A stretch of DNA of 64,000 bases, taken from NCBI GenBank assembly GCA_037355855.1, contig CM074758.1:345001-409000 (forward strand), given 5' to 3'. The notes beneath the pieces were generated by a model that was given only the letters and a program-made list of their open reading frames with translations, ran no database searches and had not been told where the DNA came from. Both the position numbers and the translations under genes were made by a program. How positions within the stretch are numbered: position 1 is the stretch's first letter; each line of letters opens with the position of its first letter. The DNA is from Pseudo-nitzschia pungens. Its lineage: Eukaryota > Bacillariophyta > Bacillariophyceae > Bacillariales > Bacillariaceae. This document shows, piece by piece, positions 1 through 12,469 of the stretch.

Positions 1-1390
1 ACAAGGACTTGAAGCTTACGATCACTTCTTCCCTATGTAAATAATAAGAAGCCAGGAGTTGATTCTAATTGCCGTCTCAATCACCTAAGATTACCGTAAG
101 AAGATCATCATGATATACACTGGACTAAGAATACGGATACATCGTACACGTACGTACGGAATGCACTACTGAAATTTCCCGCTTTTGGTAACTTCTCTTC
201 TTCCAAAGTTGTTGTTTCTCCTTAACCACAGCATTTGAACCACCACAACCACAACCACAACCACAACCACAACCAGCGTTTGAACCAACTGGAGTAGTGG
301 CATCAAAACTAGCAGCAGGGCTTCAGTCAATGCAAACATTCTCTTATATACTATAGTACATGTCCTCGGCTGTCCTTCGGCCGTTCTTGCTTCTTGTGCT
401 TTTTTCTTCTTTTGTGTTTTAGTAGTAGCTACGCACTACTATGCAACTACAAGAACGAAGAGCAGTGATGTGTGAGGTAGCTCCACTCACATCACTTCTC
501 TTCGCTCTTGTTTCGCCTTAACTTAATCTGTTTTTGAAGGGTTGTCTTCAAGATATATCACCAGCACTTCCGTTCTTGTGTCAAGAAGGAATGTTACTAC
601 CTTAAGGTTACTACTACTAGTAGTACTAGTACTAGTACTAGTAGTGCTATGGCAAACTTTTTCTGAGAGGGTGTGATGATAGTAATATAGAATAGGAATA
701 GGTGCTTGGAGCAACAAAACTACTAATACTACTACTCTGATTGCAAATTCAAACGATGATGGATAGTATGGGGAACTCTCTGAACCAGCGCAAGTCAGCT
801 TTCCTATCAGTCTGGTGATTTCTTACTACTGGTGGTAGTACTAGTACTAGTAGTAGTAGTACTACTACGACTATTGGTACTACTAGCTAGTAGTAGTAGT
901 AGTAGCACCACTACTAATAGTACTCCTTGTAGTAGTACAGCAGCATTTAGTTTTCAATTTTCTTTGACATTAAAGTTGTTCCAGAATCATTACGCTGGAA
1001 ATCATCCTCGTCTATTCAACAGATGCTAAAAGTAACCATGCAGCAGGGCCAGCAAACTAAGAAACAGCATCAAGAATGGAAATATTCGCATCATTCTCTT
1101 TGTCCATCCTCGAATGCAAGGCACTGCTCCTGGGTGAATTATAGCCGTTGCTAGTACTAATGGTGGAAGTAACTACATTGCTCCACGGCCATAGAAACTC
1201 AGATGTCTCGAAAGCATCAAACTCAGCCCCAGTTGCCGTTTGTGATCAATTTTGGGATTCGAAAAGGGCACCGCCTACTACTAGCAATACATCATCGTGT
1301 GTGCTTGAGTGTGTGCGTGTATATATATTGAACGAAAATCGGAAGACAATTATTGCCATGTGAGTTCAATACTCCGGCCCCTTCCGCACA
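1..1390. other. Intergenic spacer with TAG/CTA tracts
   Basis: No credible gene is seen. The stretch holds a CCACAA-type tract at about 240-275 and self-complementary TAG/CTA trinucleotide tracts at about 610-650 and 830-915, which can fold on themselves because they contain repeated ACTAGT palindromes. Short open frames here are translations of these repeats. Confidence 0.6.
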
Positions 1391-2944
1391 CTATGATCGA
1401 ACAAACTCGACAGCTTCCCAGTGCCTTTGGGCCAGTTGCTCCTCCTCATCAACCATACTGTTGTTGGTCTCACAATCGTAATCTTCTGGACACAACTCGA
1501 TTCCTTCCTCGGGCTCTCCTTCACCATTGGCGTGACCGTTGCTGCTGTCCCTTCGATTCGAAGCACTCTTCCGCTCGTTGCGGGAATGCCCAGGGTCTCC
1601 CCCGCAAAAGCACGTCGCGCCTTCCTGCATCCAATGAGTCTCCACAGACGCTACTTCCCGTATAGATAGTTGGTCCGTGTTGGCCGTTCCCGAGCCACAT
1701 GAAAAGACTGCCCTGATTCTCTGTAGGAGAATGTTTGTGGCACGATCCCTGCCCGAATCATTCCCCTCGTTTTGCACCACCTCCCTCGTGCGGTGGTTCG
1801 TAATCCACAGCGGTGCTTGTGTCGGTATCCCCCGAGAGAGACCGTGGTGCTGTAGCTGTGGCTGCTTTGCCTGTTGCTTGCTGCCCACCTCGTCGGAGCC
1901 ACTTCCGAAACTCAAGTCGGCGGATGTGGCATCCCTGGTATCGTCCTCCTCATCCGGCTCAGAATAATGGCCACCAAATACCTCCGCGGAAGAGCACAGC
2001 GCGAGCACCCCGTACGCCAGGGAAGATCCCAGAGAAAACCAGGCACCGGCGTCTAGGAGGCACGCTGTGGTACCGTTTGCCTTCCACGCTCCGGCACACG
2101 ACGGCGACAACGCCGCCGCGGCACCGTTCGTCCACCCTAGGACTGTTGGGAGTGGCACGAATCCAACGATCGCGATCACCGAAGCAAGCTGGAACAACCC
2201 GATGGCGGCGAATCCGCAGACCAACCACCTGTTTGGGAGTCTCCAGCAGCCGCAAAACCACTCTAGGACGAGTTGACCAAAGGCTAACACGGCCAGGACC
2301 AGTGCGATAAGCGAGAATCCCCGCGCCACCGACAGGGCCGGTTTCGTGCCGTGGTGTTCTTGAATGTGCGGATGCTGCTTGACGAAAACGCTGCCGCTCC
2401 CTCCCAGAAGTTTTGCTTCTCCGTCCCCCGGATCTTCCTCCTCGTACCGAACGCACAGGTCGAGACGATCGTCGCCGGCGGCCGTTTCCAGCACCCCGGT
2501 GATCGAATACGAAAACAATCCGAGGCCGGCTGTCTCGATTCTCGCGATCCTATCCGTGTCCGAAAACGAGTAGTATCCGCTCGGTTCCTTATCCAGTACC
2601 AGGGGATCGTAGTCCATTGTGGTTCTGCTGCTGCTGTTTTCTACGAGGGTGACGATCGGGCCATTCGTATAGGACAAAAAGCGGCAGGAATGAATGGCCA
2701 TGACGGAGGACGCAATGGCGGTCCCCGCCAACACGTGGCGGCAAAAATAGGGGAAAGACTGGAGGGCAGCTGCAATGGTCCGGCTTCGATGATTCGCCCC
2801 TTTGCTAGTGGTGGCAGCAAACTGGGGACGGAGGTTGCGCTCGGATGGCGTGGTTGGGCTTTGGGATTGCGACGACGGATCGCCGGGATCCTGCGAGACG
2901 GACGACGACGCGGCCAATTCGCTCGAAGCACCCAGGTCCGACAT
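1391..2944 (-). CDS. Four-pass membrane protein, diatom-type family
   Basis: A 517-residue single-exon protein of unknown function. Residues 1-60 are a Ser/Gln-rich polar tail. Hydrophobic segments lie at about 67-87, 207-230, 240-262 and 300-322, with a long loop between the first two containing a CRFLSY motif and a GLFSYSITG...LCVRYEEED segment. This tetraspan layout, with a loop segment of the GLFSY...CVRY kind followed by an ARGFSLIALVL helix, is one I associate with poorly characterised membrane-protein families in diatom genomes; that is recollection, not a search. The C-terminal 190 residues are acidic, polar and probably cytosolic. No catalytic motif is visible. The long uninterrupted frame, together with GC-richer sequence than the flanks, makes it convincing as a gene. 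The start is the first Met of the frame; later Met residues at about 81 and 110 would cut into the first helix. Confidence 0.75.
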   Translation of the reverse strand: MSDLGASSELAASSSVSQDPGDPSSQSQSPTTPSERNLRPQFAATTSKGANHRSRTIAAALQSFPYFCRHVLAGTAIASSVMAIHSCRFLSYTNGPIVTLVENSSSRTTMDYDPLVLDKEPSGYYSFSDTDRIARIETAGLGLFSYSITGVLETAAGDDRLDLCVRYEEEDPGDGEAKLLGGSGSVFVKQHPHIQEHHGTKPALSVARGFSLIALVLAVLAFGQLVLEWFCGCWRLPNRWLVCGFAAIGLFQLASVIAIVGFVPLPTVLGWTNGAAAALSPSCAGAWKANGTTACLLDAGAWFSLGSSLAYGVLALCSSAEVFGGHYSEPDEEDDTRDATSADLSFGSGSDEVGSKQQAKQPQLQHHGLSRGIPTQAPLWITNHRTREVVQNEGNDSGRDRATNILLQRIRAVFSCGSGTANTDQLSIREVASVETHWMQEGATCFCGGDPGHSRNERKSASNRRDSSNGHANGEGEPEEGIELCPEDYDCETNNSMVDEEEQLAQRHWEAVEFVRS

Positions 2945-3083
2945 CGCTTTTTCCGAGCGTGCGCTTTCTCTTCCTCACTTTCCTCTCTGCTTGCGATGTA
3001 ACGGTGCACGGAAATGATTTAATCGATCAATGTATACCGTGGCGGAAGGTTATTCGATTCGAATATTCGGCAGGGTGGTTTAC

Positions 3084-3118
<35 letters not shown>

Positions 3119-5014
3119 TTTCTAGATGGTCCGTCGAAGCAGATGCAACGACTATAGTGTTCCGTGTGCGGTGTGTGATTGTTACGTTTTAATAGACTCG
3201 AGAGACTGAATAGTGTGGCGTGAAATCGATCTTGCTCGAAGAGTTCTGTCGTTTCGAGGAGGGTCGCAAGCGACAAAGAACGTGCCTTTTGGCGTGGGGA
3301 GATGTTTATTCCGTGTAAGCGGGCGATGTAGTAGTGTTGTTGAAATTGTTGAACTGGGTATGAATAGTTCAGTTCAGTGAAGTTCGATTGATTGATTGAT
3401 TGATTCTGGCGAGTGATATGATGGATACTGCGATTGCTTGCTTGCATCGTGATTGAGTGAGTCCTCACCGACGACTCACTAACTCACTCTCGACATGGGA
3501 GTATACGGTACAATGGTAGACAATGATCGATGATGGCTGCCGGTAATGGTACAGCACTGTTCGATGGAGTATGTGATGGAGGTGTCTTTCGATGGAATTT
3601 AGCTAATTCTCGCGACAATTGGCGATCGGGAATCTCGCACGCCGCTACGGATTGGCGATGGTAAGATTTAACCTTAGTTTGGAGTTTCGAACGGTTTTCT
3701 AGTGCGGAGTGCCGATGACGCACCAAGATATGTAAAGTATGTTCTATGAATATGAATGTTATGGATGGATATGAGGTACTACGTAATAGGTATAATAGGT
3801 AAGAACCTTACATCATCTTATAAAATTTGGAGCAATGAAGTAGTCAGGTACCGGTTCGTACGTAGCCGGTATGTGGGACTAAGGTAAGTTACCGGTAGGT
3901 GGGTGACAAAAAATACGAAGTAAATAAAAGAATCATAAGATTTTGAAATCAATAAGTAATGAATTTGTACGTCACCCCAGCAGACGTTTCGGAATAACAA
4001 CGTAAGCAACTCGTCGGTGAAAAATATCTCACCGCGACTTTTTCGGCGCGGACTTACTCTCAATGATGGTCATCGCAATCTTTCACAGCGCGAAATCGGT
4101 CATTCTAGGTCGTGCAAAGTCATGAAGAATGAATTCCAGTCATGTGATGACCAGAGCAATAGTCATTGGTCATCGGTGACCAGTGATGAGAGTCGCCGTA
4201 TGAACCATCCCTGGCAAGAAAATTGTCGTTCCCAAGAACCTCTTTTTATCAAGACGTACAAAAAATAATCTATGACGCAATAAGTCGAGAGAAAAAATGA
4301 TCGCTCTTCAGAATGTTCGGCTGGGAGTGCATTACTCGTAATTCATCTGTTGGCGCGATGGATCAAATAGCTCTTTAAGGAAACTTTCAAAATGTTACCA
4401 GAATTATTTCATATATGTTAACACTTGTCGCGAAAGTGAATAGCTTCCGATTGAAAAAAGTTTGGTGATACATTTAAGCTCGTTCCAAAATACGGTATTG
4501 GTTTTCAATTATGGTAGGAGAACGAGTACCAGTACGATTTCTCGTACACGTGCTTGTCCCTCTGCAATAGTATGAAACCGGTATAAATAAATCAATCAAT
4601 CCTTGTCAGTCCTCCTCCGACTTCGAGCGCTATCGATAGATCTGTTTCGGCACCCGTAACTGCACTTCAACCGCCAACTCCGATCTACCGTACGGTACAG
4701 ATGATGATGCATCAAAAACCTTTTTTGAAAGTGCAGTTAAGTAAGATTACCAGTACACAACGCTTGTCTGAAACAATGACGAGTGAGTTACCAGCAAGCT
4801 TATTCGTCCAAATCCAACACGGTTCTTGCAACATACGAAGTAAGATTACTTCGTATCTACGAGTTACCGTATGGTGCTCACAACGGTCGCCGAATTCAAT
4901 ACCGATTGTCGTACGAGTACAAGTAAGGCTCAACAATTCATTCATTCGTATCACCAACAGAGTAAGATTACGATACACCTTGCGCTTGAACTTGTGCTTC
5001 TAACTACTTCGTAC

Positions 5015-5125
5015 TACAAAATTCCTAACAGTTGTCCATCGGTTCTACGTAAGTTAAGGCTTACCATTACAAACGCACTAATTTCAAGGTTGACCGGATG
5101 GAAGACTGCTGTTAGGAATTTCGTA
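5015..5125. mobile_element. Candidate MITE-like inverted-repeat element, copy A
   Basis: A 111-bp element whose ends are imperfect inverted repeats: it opens with TACAAAATTCCTAACAG and closes with CTGTTAGGAATTTCGTA. The interior shares GGTTCTACG and CTAATTTC words with the copies at 30.8, 35.1 and 49.0 kb. It has no coding capacity. No clear target-site duplication is visible, so the mobile-element assignment is inference from terminal inverted repeats and copy number. Confidence 0.6.
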
Positions 5126-6610
5126 GGGATTCGCTATGATCCAGAGCGCCGATTCGGTGCTTACCGTACCGTAGTAGTAAGGTTGCTTCGTAATTAGTAG
5201 TATTACTGTATTCGATTCGAATTCAACTCGAATTCGACTCGAATTCAACGTCATTACGTATTATTCTCGAGGATTGTTCCATGGATGCATTTTAATTAGA
5301 AACAATAAAAAAATAATAATACCGTACTACGTACTTCGAAGTAAATAATAATAATCTTACTTCGTAACCTTACTGTACCGGTACGGGTAAACCTTACGTG
5401 TAACCTTACTTAGTGTTACGTAAGAATGATTATATTTTGATTGATTCGTATTTTAAAAATTCTTCTTCAAAATGATGCGAAGTTCGTACGATATTCCATA
5501 CCGTACGTATACAGTTCGGTAAGGTACATGACAGTAATAATATTTTACTGTAGGTTGTATGAACGATGATAATAGATACGTACTCGTACTGTACTTCGTA
5601 ATACGGTACGTTCGGTACTTACATCGATCATCATCTTCCGTCCATCGCGGGAAATCTATATCCGAAGAGAACGAGTAAACCTTTTTAAAAGCAAAATCCC
5701 GGTGGCGGAGATGAGGCTCCCACATAGAGCACCCCGGTGGATGTCAGCCGTTCTCTGGGTAAGCTCGACACCCCCACAAGCATCGGGCGTCGCCCTCGAA
5801 TGTGTCTCGACATTATTTGTTAAGTGAGGAATGGATGGCTTTACCGTATGGATGGATGGATGGATGGTACGTAACTTACTCGTGTGGTACATTACGAACT
5901 TTGTAATTACTAGATCGTTTGTCCCTTGTACGGTATGATAGTGCTCGTACTGGCACTGGCACTGGTACTGGTAAGATTACTGGTAAGGTTACTGGGACTT
6001 TTACTTTTACGAAGTCGTTGTACGGTAGTAATTTTAAGGTTTTACGAAGTAAAACCTTACGTAGTAGAAGTAAAAGGTTACGCTAATGTCAATTTACCAC
6101 CAGCAGGTAAGTTACGGTAAGGAATTACCATAGGTGCGAGTACGTACCCGCAAATCTCTTATGCTCCGCAAGAGGTTGCAGCAGGAGCAGGGGGCAGGGA
6201 CTCTGTCTGAGTGACTGACTGACTGACTGACTGACTCACTCGGTGATGAATGGTGATTGATGATTGATGATTGATGATTCATACGAAGTACATTAAGACT
6301 TACTTCGTAAGATTACAAGTAACTTACTTCGTATTATTTTTTATTCATCGTTCTTTTGCGATTGTTTCTCAACGCTCCGAACGCTCCGGAAAGATACATA
6401 CTGAAAATACTCCATCTTACTAGTCTTCGTAGGGGATATGTGATAAACTACATCGTACAGTAGGGTAATTGCTTGTACTTCGCACTATTATTTATTTTCA
6501 TTACTACGTACTTCGTATCATTTTTTTAATGTGAACGCGTACGTGAACTTACAAAAGTTACTATTCGTAATTAAGGTAAGACTTACTTCGTAACCTTACT
6601 TCGTATGAAT

Positions 6611-6750
6611 TATGGAATTCCTAACAGCTGTCCGAAAGTTTCCGTGGAAATTAGAAGCGCCGATAGTAATGAACCTTACTTCGAACGAAGTAGAGTTGCA
6701 GAGCAGAGTAGGTGGGGACGTAGAACTTGTGGACAGATGACAGGAATTAT
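6611..6750. mobile_element. Candidate MITE-like inverted-repeat element, copy B (degenerate)
   Basis: The left arm carries GGAATTCCTAACAGCTGTCC and the right arm GTGGACAGATGACAGGAATT. The interior GTGGAAATTAG matches copy E at 49.0 kb. It is longer than its relatives because about 45 bp, including the palindrome TACTTCGAACGAAGTA, are inserted in the middle. Most diverged of the five copies. Confidence 0.45.
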
Positions 6751-7711
6751 GCACAAGTGGTACGAGTAAACCTTATCGTAAGGTACGACTGGTCAACCAT
6801 TCGTAAGGTAAAAACAACAGTATTACGAAGTAAGGTTTACTTCGTAGTATCTTGATGATGGGATCACGGGATCTACCGGTAATAGTGTCCGATCCAAATG
6901 AGAACACACTTACCTTCACTCGTACAAGTTCGTACGAGTAAGATTACGATACTTGTACAGTTAGAATGACGACAATTATAACAAAATAATACTAGTACCA
7001 ATACCATCACGGTACCAATACCAATACTCATCAAAATAATAATAATACAACCGCGGATATCCAAGACGAGACGGCAATCACTCCCTGTCTCCCTCACTCC
7101 CCCACTCTATCTGTCATTGCACACGAGATACGAGAGCACGTTGCTACCGTAGCTTGGTCATAAAATCACTTTGGGATTAGTGCTCGCAGCTCGCACTATT
7201 CGACGGACAGATACGGTACGAGTAGGTGCTCGCAATCGTTATCGTTATCGCAATCGCACTCGCATTCGCACTCGCACTCGTACTACATCGAACGACAACG
7301 CAGCGTAACACAACACAACACAAAACTACCGATAACCGATAACCGACGATACGCAACAACGACACGCCGTCCTTTGTTCTCACTTTGTTTGGTTTTGGAT
7401 CTAGCTCCCGTCCATTATCACCATCATCATCATCACCATCGCCATTATCATTACCATTACCATTACCATCATCGCCACCATCATCGTTTTGAGAACAAGC
7501 ATACCGCACAGTATCGTATCGTATGGTATCGTACAACACCATCCCGTTGCAGTTGCCAGTAATCTTGCAGCTTCTTGCAAATTTTCAACGCCAGTGACTA
7601 TTGCGATTGCGGCAAGAGCAACGAGGCAAACAATCAAGAAATATATACTTGTATATACGAAGTATTAATATTATTATTATTATATTATTATATACTTACG
7701 AAGTATCAAGA

Positions 7712-9873
7712 ATGCATGCCATGAACGCCACGAGCACTACGGCCTTGGAAGCTGGCACAGACCCCTCCAAACGAAATCGCAACGGCAATGAAAATGCCAA
7801 TTTTCGTTGCAATGATTATGACAAGTGTAATGACGGTGACAAGGACAAGGACAAGGACAAGGACAAGGACAAGGAAATTTCAAATTCAAGTACGGGCAAC
7901 TCCGACGCGTTGCCGCGGGCAGAACCACGGGGGGACGAAAGCGGAACCGAAAGCGGAACCGAAAGCGAGAGCGAGAGCAAAACCGGACCTTCGACGAAGG
8001 CTTTCGCTGCTGAGATGTCGAAGAATCGTTGCGGAGGAGTGCCGCTGGCACGAACGAACAACACCGATATCAACACCGATATCAACACCAGCCACGAGAA
8101 CGAGAAGCCGGGCCTCGGCTTTGGCTTTGACTTAATCTCGATCTCCATCGGCGGACCGGATTCCCGTCTCCCGCGGATCGTCGAAGGGTGTTTGGCTTGG
8201 CTGCTGGCGCTGGCGTGTCTGGGCGTTGCCGCCTGGCACTACCGCATCGACCAGCGGCCAAGTGCAACAACAACAACAACTACTGGTACGACTGGTACGA
8301 GTATTGGTGCCACTTGTGCGTGTAGTACAATCAACAACAACAACAACAGCAGCAGCAGCAGCAACATCGCAGCAAACATCGCCAGCAACAGTATCGTTCG
8401 GATTCCCCTCACCACCCACAGCCGGAGGGAATGGGCCACCGTGTCGGAATCCTACGAGGGATTCGCTGCTCGGTACCACCAGCTCCTCTGCGTCCTGTCC
8501 GCCGCAAGGGAAAGGCACGACGGTCACATGGACGAGGACAATCACGAGGACAGTGACGAGGACAGTGACGAGGACAAGACCATCGAGACGGCCGACGCGC
8601 TGGTGGAAAAGGTCCGCGCCCACGATGCAGCGCGGCGCCTCGTCTCGCTGCTCCTGGCGACCGATCCCATCGATCCGTCGCTCGAAAAGCACGCCCGGAA
8701 GGAGGAGTGGCGCTCCCAGGCTGATCGCGAGGGACGAAACGGAAACGGCAAGAACCACGCTCTCGGGACTCGCCGCGGCCTGGCCGAGGCTGCTGAAACT
8801 GCCCGTTGCGGCGGGAGGCAGGGATCCTTTGGTCCGTGGCCGCAATGTTGTGGATCATAGCAATGCGGATCATAGCAATGCGGATCATAGCAATCGCAAT
8901 TGCAGTGGGGACCACTGACAAGGATTGCGAGCTCTCCCTGGTGATCCCCTCCTTTCGGGAGGACGGGACCGCGTTGGCGAACAATCTGCGGACCTCGCTG
9001 GAGCTTGCCTCGTCATCATCGCGGAAACCGATCGAGTTGCTCGTGGTCCGCGTGGCCACCAAGGAAGCAAACGACAACGACAACGACACAGAAAACGACA
9101 ACGACAACGATGCATCTCGCTTTGCCAGAGCCCTCGCGGAGGGGCTGGCCTCCGAAACCGCGAACGCCAACTGCCGCCTCCGCATCCTGGACTATGCCGG
9201 GGGCGGGGGCCGGGGTCCCTGCCTCAACCACGGTGCCAAGCACGCCACCGGATCCGTTTTGATCTTTTTGCACGCCGATACGAGGCTCGCCACGCCGTGC
9301 TGGGACGACGCCGTGGCAGAGGCCCTGAGAGATCCGGAAACGACGTGCTGCGCGTTCTCGTTTGCCATTGATCGGCCGCAATCCGGGTCGCAATATTGTC
9401 CTCCGGGGCTGGGGGCCATCGAGGTCACCGCCAACCTCCGGACCCGATGGTTTTCTCTTCCGTACGGGGACCAGTGCCTCTGCCTCCGCGCCGAAACCTT
9501 TTGGTTTCTCGGCGGATTTCCCGACCAGTGCCTGATGGAGGACTACGAACTGGTGCGCTGCTTGCGAATGCGCACGCTCCACGTCGTCGGCACCCCCCCA
9601 CACGCACAAACGCCCACGCCCACCGAGCGCATCCGGATCCTCCGCCACCACACCGCCGTCTGCAGCCCCCGGCGGTGGCAGAGGGGGGGAGTCCTGGCCA
9701 CCACGCTGGAAAACTCGCGGTGCGTGCATCGGTACAACACCGGGGCGGTCACACCCGATGGGCTCTTTTGCGAGTACTATGGCACCCAAAATCCCCCCGA
9801 GCGGCCGGCCGGGGACGAGAGCCCGTGGGAACGAAACGAAACGCAATTTTTTGTTTCGAACACGGCAGGGTAG
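7712..9873 (+). CDS. Membrane-anchored family 2 glycosyltransferase (TIGR04283-like), frame broken
   Basis: Two frames make one protein. Residues from 7712 form a polar tail with a (KD)n run (about 7840-7875), one membrane helix at about residues 158-177 (LAWLLALACLGVAAW) and a Ser/Thr/Asn-rich stem. From about 8930 the next frame carries a GT-A glycosyltransferase domain: LSLVIPSFREDG at its start, the metal-binding-type LHADTR (about 9268-9285), YGDQCLCLRAE, GGFPDQCLMEDYELVRCLR near 9510-9560. These match the soluble bacterial TIGR04283 group within GT2; here a helix and stem suggest a type II Golgi-type enzyme. Donor and acceptor sugars cannot be read. The frame shifts by one base at least twice between about 8,700 and 8,930 (frame 2, then 3, then 1); a small intron in that stretch is an alternative. 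The start at 7712 is chosen because the upstream in-frame extension is AT-rich repeat. Confidence 0.7.
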
Positions 9874-10346
9874 TTGAAAAGGCCAAGAGACCGACCAACC
9901 AACCAACCAACCAATTCGGGTTGGGAATTCTTCCATTCGCTCACCCAAACTCGTCGGCACGATGGCCTGAGTAGCCACACAAAATGATGGAATTCAAATT
10001 TTTGGGAAGGGAGGAACCAGGAAATTATTCCGTGGTTCCCGGCGTGCTACACTATTCATACCGCATTATTGTGATCATGAGTATTATTTGGTGCATTCGA
10101 CGGTGCAATGCAGATTCGAGAGAGAACAAGGGCAATCGACACGTTTCTCAACGTTTGAGAACGACCTCTGTGAAGGACAGTCGCGTTTCGACGTTTGGTG
10201 CCGAACGACTTTGCTCTTCGGAGAAAAAAAGAAGAAACCAATCACCAGAGCCACCAACTGTTTCGATCAATTCGAGAGTTTTGTGGCGAATATCTCCGTG
10301 CTATAGTCGATGACCCCGAGATCGGACTCTGAAATCTTACTGTTGA
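9874..10346. other. Intergenic spacer
   Basis: AT-leaning sequence after the glycosyltransferase stop. It begins with an ACCAACCAACC tract at about 9890-9915. No gene is supportable. Confidence 0.5.
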
Positions 10347-10846
10347 TTGCGTGACCGAGTCTACCTTATCGACTGTTCATTCGAACCTTGTGTTGTTCCT
10401 TCGACACGTTCGGATGCTTCGTGGGTTACTGACGCGTCCGATGCATTTATGCATGGGATGCGGTTTCATCAACCTCTCGAATTTTGGGTTGTGTTGAGAG
10501 TAACGAGTATTGATGAAATGTTTGGAAATGATCCTGCATTGAACCAGCCCATTGATAGCTGGGATGTGTCCCGTGTGACAAGCATGGGGAGTCTGTTTGA
10601 GGGAAGTATTGAATTGAATCAAATCATCGGTAACTAGGATGTCTCAAACGTGTGGGGAATAGGCCTCGTGTTTTAGGAAATTGGATCCAACGAGCCCATA
10701 TGTGACTGGGATGTCTCACGTACATGGGTGACGTGTTTTGTAATAGTAGATATTTCAATCATCCCATCGGTGACTGGAATGTGTCCGATGTGATGTCCAT
10801 GGTCGGTATGTTTGATGGAAGTGCGTTCAACCAGCCGTAATGGTGG
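10347..10846 (+). pseudogene. DUF285/BspA-like surface-protein remnant
   Basis: Translation shows repeats of the type seen in DUF285 (BspA-like leucine-rich) proteins: NQPIDSWDVSRVTSM at about 10540-10590, LNQIIGN then a stop then DVSNVW at about 10612-10655, CDWDVSRTW at about 10690-10730, and VTDWNVSDVMSM-like words at about 10760-10805. Each repeat is about 25 residues. In-frame stops, for example TAG at 10636-10638, and frame changes between repeats break the coding sequence, and no complete start-to-stop gene remains. Intact relatives are repetitive proteins common in protists and bacteria and often found at cell surfaces. A short open stretch after it (about 10,900-11,080) could be its decayed C-terminal end, but I see no recognisable motif there. 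Confidence 0.65.
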
Positions 10847-12469
10847 CACTTTGTTGACGGGGGGAGAAGCAATACAATGAGAATGAGAATGGACACGTCA
10901 ACGTGATGGAGAAAGCTCCTTTTTCAGTGGAGAAGATGGTGGATGGAGAACAATGTGAACTGCTTGCGCTTTTCGAATATTTCAATGGGGAGAGGTTGTT
11001 ATGGTTGCTGGTGGGAGTGGTGTTGGTGGAGAAGAAGAACAGTTTAAAATGTCTGCCTCCTCTTTGGAAGAAATTTTGAAGAACATGGAATGTAATCCAG
11101 CGCACCACTTTGGTTAGCCCGCATTTCATTCATATCAACATTCTTGTTCGAAAAAAGTCTTGATGATTGAGTTGTGAGCATATTTTCTTATAACACAGCA
11201 GTACTAGTGGGGAAAAGAGAGACTACGAGATATCGTAAGATGGTTCTGCCAGTCAGGAGGAATATCAGAAGAAAGGAGACGATGGTATGATGAAAATACC
11301 AATAATTGTTACTGTATGGTTGTATCAAAGACTAAGGACACACCATCGAGAATGAACGTGCAAAAAAACCCAAATCACAATACTCTGCGGGTAGTGGAAC
11401 ACGATGATGCTCATGCCGATGCTCATGCCGATGCTGTTGTGGTCGGGCAACCAACCGAACCGAAGCCGAGCCGCCTTCCACGAGGTGATGGGATGGAACG
11501 AATGGTTATGGCAACCCGACGCCTGCAAAATAGTTGTACCACGAAAATCCCGAAGCCCCGCGACGAGCGACCACCGGTTTCTTCTACATGCTGCCGGGAC
11601 ACTTGTTCCTGCAGCAGCGAGAGATGAACACGAGAGGAGAACGAACGCTAGCAGGCAAAGCACTTTGGTTTCATGTAGAGTGTTGTGTAGACGTACGTGT
11701 ACCAGTGATGCATTCATCGTCATCGTCACCATAATTGCTATTATTGTCATTTTTTATTATGAGTAGTGTCCTCGTGCCAACGGCACTCCACTTATTTGTA
11801 TCTTTCTAGCCAAATTTACATGTATGTTTTCTCTGTGAGTAGTGAGTGTGTGTGTGTGTGTGTGTGTATTGTGTGAATGTGTGCACCCGGGACATGTAGT
11901 ACAATAGTTGTGTAGTAGTGTACAAAAAAAAACAAAAGGAGGACGAGACCCGTACGGTGGGTCCGTCTCTTGCCCGCTGCCAGCCACGGACCCCTGGTGC
12001 CGGTGACGATCGCGCAAACCATTGGGTACGTCGGCCGGCAAGCAGACAAGCAACATTCATTCGACCCCGCCGTTCTTCCGAGCCAGACAGGCAGGCAGAG
12101 GCGTCCTGGTCGTCCTCCCACAATCGAGGAACGAGTTGTCCCGCATAAAATCGCGTCGCGTCGCGTCGCGGTCTTGGTGCGGGATTCCGTTTCGTATTGC
12201 ATCGCACCGCATCGCATCGCATCGGTCCGTTTCGTATTGTTTCGTAGTCGTTTCGTAGTCGTTTCGTGTCGTTTCGTCGAGTGTCGTTGTTCCGCGTCGA
12301 ATTCCGCTTCTGTTCCCTCCCCCCCGCAAGTGTGCGGAACGCGCCAAACCACATAACAAAAACAAAAACAACAACAACAACAACAACAACAGCGACAACA
12401 CGACAACGACGACGAACCAATCCGGAACGATGGACGGATGGATGGGTGGATGGGTGGAAAAAGGATTGA
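10847..12469. other. Intergenic spacer
   Basis: No supportable gene. It contains GATGCTCATGCC repeats at about 11,405-11,430, a (GT)n tract at about 11,848-11,867, short direct repeats of TCGCG/CATCG type at 12,150-12,225, GTTTCGTAGTC repeats at about 12,238-12,275 and an (ACA)n tract at about 12,360-12,410. Long open frames on the minus strand here are antisense readings of these repeats. Confidence 0.55.

Larger units (their letters stand above)
2945..7711. other. Intergenic spacer, repeat-rich
   Basis: About 4.8 kb without a supportable gene. It holds a (GT)n tract at about 3086-3118, a GATT tract near 3387-3405, a GACT tract at about 6213-6236, many copies of short palindromic words such as TTACTTCGTA, GTAAGGTTAC and ACCGGTA between 4.8 and 7.0 kb, and two copies of the inverted-repeat element described separately (5015-5125 and 6611-6750). 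Positions 7410-7480 are a CATCAC/CATTAC tract. Confidence 0.6.
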
